Shown: one piece after another, positions 58,961 through 64,000 of the stretch
How the letters are laid out: each line of letters starts with the position of its first letter
How positions within the stretch are numbered: position 1 is the first letter of the stretch
Assembly: GCF_000005505.3 (NCBI RefSeq)
Contig: NC_016133.3
Span: forward strand, 34,558,737-34,622,736
Reading direction: 5' to 3'
Origin: Brachypodium distachyon
Lineage: Eukaryota; Streptophyta; Magnoliopsida; Poales; Poaceae
Length of the DNA: 64,000 nt
The notes under the pieces: generated by a model
Database searches by the model: none
The model's input: the letters and a program-made list of their open reading frames with translations, nothing else
Told to the model about the DNA's origin: nothing
Position numbers and translations under genes: made by a program

Positions 58961-59092
58961 TTATAGACTGTTCCAAATCCACCCTCACCGATTATTCCAT
59001 CAATCTAAAATTCGTCTGTGATTTTCCGTAAAGTTTCAAGATTAGCCTTATATACTGTTCCAAATCCATCCTCACCGATTTTAGAACTGCAA
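58961..59092 (-). pseudogene. Receptor-like kinase fragment (duplicated glycine loop)
   Basis: The minus strand reads KIGEDGFGTVYKANLETLRK at the high-coordinate end. It then runs through ITDEF, a TAG stop, and DGIIGEGGFGTVYK followed by a GTAAAT donor. GEGGFGTVYK is the ATP-binding glycine loop of plant receptor kinases, and LRKITDEF resembles the segment just before it. The loop is present twice in tandem and no other kinase subdomain is visible, so this is a broken, partially duplicated exon. Confidence 0.6.
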
Positions 59093-59108
59093 ATTAGTTG
59101 GCTTCATG

Positions 59109-59126
59109 ACACCCCCCCCCCCCCCC
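59109..59126. repeat. Poly-C tract
   Basis: A run of about 17 C residues; a similar run lies at 38,280-38,295. Confidence 0.9.
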
Positions 59127-59509
59127 GCCGCCCACACAAAAAAAATAAAAAAAATCTGCTCCACTATATGTTGTTCCATTCTTGTACCACACAGAGTAGG
59201 GGTCCCTTCTTTTGGGCTTCTAGAACAGCTTCTGGGTTCCAGGCAGCTGAAGCCGAAAAGAAGGAAAAATTTCTCAATAGCTGCTGGAGGAAGCCCACCC
59301 CAAATCACATGTAAAAAGGGCTTCCATGAGAAACTGGTCTCGAGCAGTTTTTTTAGGCTTCTCGGCACACACGGCGAACCATATTTACAACGAAAATGCC
59401 ACCGCCAAGTTTTTTCCCTCGCGAAACGTTTTTTCCAGACGAGCCTTGCGAGCAAATCACCGCGCTCAACCCTAGCGGGATTGCCTCCCTGGCGCGCCAC
59501 TCATCCCCC

Positions 59510-59660
59510 ACCCAGCCTTCCTCCTCCCCACCGCCGGCCCGCCTCCTCCCCATCCCCGGCCGCCCCTCCTCCTCCCCTTCCCCGGTCGCCCCTCCTCCTC
59601 CTCATCCCCGGCCCGCCTCCTCCCCATCCCCCACCCCGCCTTCCTCCTCCCTATCCCGCA
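59510..59660. repeat. C-rich tandem repeat
   Basis: 'cctcctccccatccccggcc' and variants recur six or more times. The Pro/Ser-rich open frames across it are low-complexity, not convincing genes. Confidence 0.75.
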
Positions 59661-59759
59661 CAGGAGCTCCGGCTTCCCCATCTCCTCCGCAGGTCGTCGC
59701 CGGTAACAAGGTGAGCAATTTGCAATGAAGTAGCCACTGTTTCTTGTGTGGTGTTTGCA

Positions 59760-59915
59760 AATATGTGTGATGTTTGCATGGTGTGGAGTGATGGATTTAG
59801 GGGTAAATAGGCACTTTTTCTTGTATGTGTGATGTTTTCATGGTGCGGAGTGATGGATTTAGGGGTAAATAGGCACTTTTTCTTGTATGTGTGATGTTTG
59901 CATGCTGTGGGCATT
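59760..59915. repeat. Tandem repeat of about 64 bp
   Basis: 'gatggatttaggggtaaata' plus 'ggcactttttcttgtatgtg' occurs twice in full and flanking parts ('tgtgatgtttgcatggtgtg') a third time. Confidence 0.85.
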
Positions 59916-61150
59916 TTAGGCAGCAAGGAATTACCCATTTTAATGTTCATGTCATGTGTATATCAGAGATGGAAAAAGGGAAACATGGCAAAGCTGCAAT
60001 TCACAATTCACAATTCAGTTTCAGGGGCAACATAATCCTTTCACACATACATCAGACAATAAGCTGCATTTTCAAAAGCTGAAAAGAAGGGAACATGATA
60101 GCTTCTCAGGGCTTCCTGTGACAGCTGTTTCTCCCAGAAATTAAGCTGAAGCTGGTTTTTGGAGAAGCTCCAGCCGAAAAGAAGGAAACCTTAGCCATGT
60201 ACGTGGGTAGTCTGCATATCAAGCACGACCATGCATCGAGCAACAGATGGAAAAGAAAATTCTAAATCAATGCAGATTAGTTGGCTTCATGCCCCCCTCA
60301 AATATTTGCTCCAGGATATGTTATTCCATTCTTGTATCTACACAGAGTTGATGTGCATTCAAAATTGTTTGGACAAAGGAAATTTAACCAATAGGAACTG
60401 GTCAGATCGTCAACAACGGAAAGAAGTGGCTACCTGCTTGAGATTTAGCACTGTACGCAGGTGGTCTGCAGATCAAGCACGACCTCGAACTCCTATGCAG
60501 ATCTGAGCTCCAGTGATGCAATCAAAACCTGCATCGAGCAACAGATGAAAAAAAAAAGGTTCTTAACCAATGCAGTAAACCAACGTTAGAGCTGAACATA
60601 GTACATATAGTTGGAACCAATAGAAAGTGCATTCGACACTAAATATATGTTTAGGATAAAATTAAAACGAATGGGTTCACAAACATAATACAGAAGGCTA
60701 CCTGTCATACATCAACAAGATCCTGAACAATTAAGTTACACATCTGAAAGTTGGGATATTCATATGATAGTAAAAATTAGAAATGGCCCTTTCTGAAATT
60801 CTTGTAGCTACAAAGCCTGCCTCCACCAGCGTTGAATGGAACCTGCTATCAATGGTCTGTCGATGATGGTTATATAGTGTTCTTTTTTCCGATCAAATGA
60901 TACAAGACCTCTGATTCTAATAACCAAAAAGCCAAGCAGAGGTTGCAGTAAAATGGATCTACCAGTCCCTAGGTACATCAGCTGTAGCTAGAGCACAATG
61001 AAGTTTTGGCAACAAATTTTGGGCTGACTACAAATACTCAAGAGAGGACTTCCTTGTTCACTTTTAAAATAAGCTTTGCAATCCATGCGAAACATTTCAA
61101 TGGGGTGGCAAAGCAACATCACCTATGAAACCTAAAAACAGAAAGAAAAT
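59916..61150. other. Spacer with a duplicated block, no gene
   Basis: 'attagttggcttcatg' ... 'ttccattcttgta' ... 'cacagagt' at 60,268-60,349 repeats 59,086-59,197. 'agccgaaaagaaggaaa' occurs at 59,252 and 60,173. MITE-like edges are likely; no gene is recognised. Confidence 0.5.
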
Positions 61151-61154
61151 TGAT

Positions 61155-62105
61155 GTACCTTTCGCGATCTTTGCAATAGCGGCATCCATCTCTTGTTTGG
61201 AATCGAACACCCTGATGACGAGCCCCATCTCCTTGGCTTCCACGGCGGGGTCTTGCGGCTCGTGAGCACGAGCTCCGTGGCATTTCCATAGCTGATGATC
61301 CGCGGCGGCCGCTATAGCGTGCCGAGGTAAGCAACGACAGCCATGTCCACCTCCTTGAGCACGAACACCCTGGTGTCATAGGCGTCCTTGGATTAGTACA
61401 GTATGTCACAGGCGGCCACGAGGTAGGCCAGTGCATAGGAATGGTAGACATGATGGACAACAATTCAATCTTAGTTGAGACTTCAGAGTTCTGAGAAACA
61501 AAATACAACAAGAAATTACCTTAAAGGTGTTTCTCAGACCTGGCGAGAAATTATTTCTGATCAGAAACTACAGGTTCTACCTGCTGTCGACAGCCGAGAA
61601 GAATCAGAGTGAAGCTGGACCCTGCTGCCGGTGCAGGGATTTTCGGTTTGCTGAGAAATTCACCGGAGATTCTTTGCTCTTGCGGCGTTCACCTCCATGG
61701 CTGTCATGCCTCTTAGCCTTTCATGCCTTTTGGCAATGAATAAGGTAAACCATACAAGTGAAAATTCGTGTGGTTTGTACGATCAAACTGAAGGAAAACA
61801 AATTGGTGTTCCGCAAGAATTTTTACTCCCTTTGATTTTTGTTGGGTCATCGCCGCCTGCATCTCTAGGATCGCGCAGCGGCGGCCACTGGGTCGGTGCC
61901 ACGTGAGGAGGCGGTGAGCGTGTTCCTAGGCCCGCCGAGCTCGATGACCTCGCAGAAGCGGGGGCCCGCGGCGGGGAGGCGGTCGAGGAGAGCCATGGCG
62001 CGCGGGATCTCTGCGAAGGAGTCCGGACTGAGCGCGTTGCTCTGGCCGGGCGGTTGAGGCGCACCTCGTAGACCACGGCCACAGGGTCACGGCGAGGGTC
62101 TTGAA
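61155..62105 (-). pseudogene. Delta3,5-Delta2,4-dienoyl-CoA isomerase (DCI-like) pseudogene
   Basis: Two minus-strand blocks resemble the peroxisomal enoyl-CoA hydratase/isomerase DCI of fatty-acid beta-oxidation. The first (about 61,845-62,105) reads VVYEVRLNRPA and then changes frame. The second (61,155-61,455) reads ALAYLVAACDILY, a TAA stop (61393-61395), VFVLKEVDMAVVAYLGTL, a TAG stop (61312-61314), RIISYGNATELVLTSRK and, after a 1-nt frameshift, EAKEMGLVIRVFDSKQEMDA. The order and spacing match the family, but the gene is broken in several places and the catalytic-loop part between the blocks is missing. Confidence 0.7.
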
Positions 62106-62587
62106 GCCCCCGCCGGATCAGCCAAACATATCAAAGCAACCAAAACCAAAATCGCACCGCACGTCGAAGAAGCCTGACACAGCCACACAGAGCTACAGCA
62201 GAGATGGGGCCCTCAGGCTGCCAGCGCAACAACCGCACTCACCTCCCGCTTTCCGCTCGCACCGCGACAGAAACACACAGTAAACAACGACGTGGCCTAG
62301 CCCATCGAAGCCCCTTTCTTCGCGGCTTAAAAGAATAGTAAAGATAAAGATTGGTTAAACTTTCTTGTCCTGAGACTTCCTAGTCGTCGGTAAAGACGAC
62401 GCAGATCCAGACTTCAAGAGCGTGCACGCGGCTGCTTAGCCGTCCGATCTACATTGGACAGCTCAAGAAAAAACGAGCCACTCGTGGACGCGCCGAAAAT
62501 TGTTAGTCCACATGAGCCGGAAACGACCGACAACTCTCAGGATTGGGCTCTCTCAACAAAAAAAAAGCATTATCACGATGGGCCAGG

Positions 62588-63032
62588 ATGTCTCTCGCCG
62601 GCAGCGGCAGCGGCAGCGGCTCTGGCGCGGCGGCGACGTGGACACCGGCGTTCTGCACCATCGTGGAAGCCGACACACTCGACTTCTCGTACCTCGCCTG
62701 CTCGGCCCGCGGCGTCCGCGCGCCACGCGACGCCTCCTCCTGCGGCGCGCGTGTGCCAGCTGCTCCTCTCCGTCGCCACCCACGACCTCGTCTTCCCCGT
62801 CATGCTCTTCGACCGCGCCGCGCGCACGCTGATCGGGTGCCACGCCGACGAGCTGGCCCGATTCTTCGCCGCGGCGGACACCATGCGTGGGGAGATGTGC
62901 CGCATGGCGCTGCGCGAGCCCGCGAATGGGAAGGGCGGCGAGCACCTCCCCGCCGTGTCCGTCGTCCCGATGATCCGCGACGGGTTCCGCCCGTTCGTCG
63001 ATGCCCTCAGGACGTTGTACCCGCGCGGCTGA
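62588..63032 (+). pseudogene. Grass OB-fold-like nucleic-acid-binding protein, frameshifted
   Basis: An intronless frame starts MSLAGSGSGSGSGAAATWTP, continues FCTIVEADTLDFSYLACSAR, then shifts frame between about 62,735 and 62,757 into LLLSVATHDLVFPVMLFDRA, GEMCRMALREPANGKGGEH and FRPFVDALRTLYPRG. I recognise the pattern (TIVEADTLDFSYLACSAC...LFDRAAR.L.GC) as that of uncharacterised grass proteins annotated as OB-fold-like. A single indel separates the two halves, so it is a recent pseudogene or a sequence error. Codon use is very GC-rich. Confidence 0.55.
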
Positions 63033-64000
63033 CTGATCCCCTTCGTCGCCGCGCCGCCATGGCTTCTAAGTGTTCGATGAAACGCTTCCATCTTATGGCG
63101 CGTTCTGTATTCGTCGATGATCTCTGTCAAGCTCTCCTTTTCTGGCAGATTAGGGTCGAACTCTCTCATGAGCATGTTATCTTTTATTTATCTGATTATA
63201 AATGGTTTAGCTTGTCGCTGTCGATAGCAGTGTCCACCATTCCATACCAGGAAAGAATATCGAAACTATTTCTTCTTCGCATGATTGCTCACATACGGGG
63301 GACATTAAGACATGCACAAGTCACAAGTGTTCTTACAGCTACGGTGATATGATCCTGTTGACAATGACATGAACTTGAAAAAACAATGCTACAATTAGCA
63401 TAAAAGGCAGTAACCCGTTTTTACCTTAACGAGAATTTCATCGCATGTCTAGCAAAATGGTACTACATAGTTACATGGTTCTATTTTAAGGAATATCGTG
63501 GGGCATCATCCTTCTTATGGGTCTGCATTGTCAGATGTAGATATGTCAAAATTACCGGTCATAGCCACTATTCTATAACATGGCAACAAAAGAAAATGAT
63601 TAGACTCCAATAGTAGATTGAATAAATAATGATGTTAAAATTGTTTTTCATCAACTTTTTTTCGTTTTTAGTGAAGATAATTTGTGATGAGCTAGTTTGC
63701 TATAATCCGAAAACGGAATAAGTAAAATTGAATTTCCCATTACATATTTTCATGGCATGCAGGAACATATTATTGTCACCATCATAAAAACAGACGCGTC
63801 AGTAAGAAATGTCTGGCCATGCTGAAGTCGCCCTTCCGCTGCGTATGCTGGACATGCAGGGTGCGGGATGAGAACAAAAAAGAAATACTTGCAGTACTTT
63901 CAATAACTAGTGAACTTACTTGCCACCATGATCTTGCTGGAAGACTTCGGGGTTGCATCTGGGTTGCGCATCAATTTTCAAAAGACATCTGCACACCTAA
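63033..64000. other. Intergenic, nothing recognised
   Basis: This AT-rich sequence has no supported gene, repeat or element boundary inside the window. Confidence 0.4.

Noticed and set aside
59106..59728. 202- and 110-codon Pro/Ser-rich plus frames
   Set aside because: They run through a poly-C tract and a C-rich tandem repeat, with no domain.

Overview
This window is nuclear DNA from a grass, most likely a Triticeae species or a close Pooideae relative. The evidence is GT-AG multi-exon plant genes, many Stowaway-type MITEs ending in CTCCCTCCGT, two Au-SINE-like copies, Mutator-like elements (MULEs), LINEs and nested solo LTRs. It resembles a gene island with about six intact genes embedded in mobile-element sequence. 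I saw no rRNA or tRNA genes, CRISPR arrays or operons.

Layout: 0.3-1.0 kb is a LINE tail. A RING-H2 E3 ligase gene (NEP1-interacting-protein type, 4.0-5.7 kb, +) is followed by a decayed, probably 5'-truncated LINE (5.85-10.8 kb, -). A small polyadenylated retro-insertion with a 10-bp target duplication lies at 11.1-11.9 kb. From 12,046 to 19,672 is a 7.6-kb MULE with terminal inverted repeats and a 9-bp target duplication. It carries a broken MuDR-type transposase, a broken plant mobile domain (PMD) gene and a small coiled-coil ORF. The small ORF's TATA box is preceded by a 13-bp-period array of E2F-like motifs. A second, 801-bp MULE (20,206-21,006) has captured a fragment of an AP2-type transcription-factor gene. 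A 4.1-kb solo LTR (22,056-26,146) contains a nested 849-bp solo LTR, each with a perfect 5-bp target duplication.

The gene-rich middle holds a clade-D-like PP2C phosphatase (31.3-34.4 kb, +), an MRS2/CorA-type Mg2+ transporter with AMN in place of GMN (35.3-37.7 kb, -), a plastid-type DUF3783 protein (38.4-41.9 kb, +), a sterol 4-alpha-methyl oxidase (46.3-49.2 kb, +) and a nine-knuckle CCHC zinc-finger protein like GIS2/CNBP (50.1-52.1 kb, -). The PP2C and MRS2 genes are convergent, MRS2 and DUF3783 are divergent, and the oxidase and GIS2-like genes are convergent.

The right end (53.6-63 kb) is a graveyard of gene fragments: a CER1/WAX2-like exon, a receptor-kinase glycine-loop fragment, a dienoyl-CoA isomerase pseudogene and a frameshifted OB-fold-like gene. 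It also holds a 2.2-kb foldback with about 1.1-kb arms and a 20-nt loop.

The housekeeping genes do not form one pathway. The most unusual parts are the PMD-carrying MULE with its E2F-like array, the AP2-capturing MULE and the long foldback. Family assignments rest on motif recognition, since no database search was possible.
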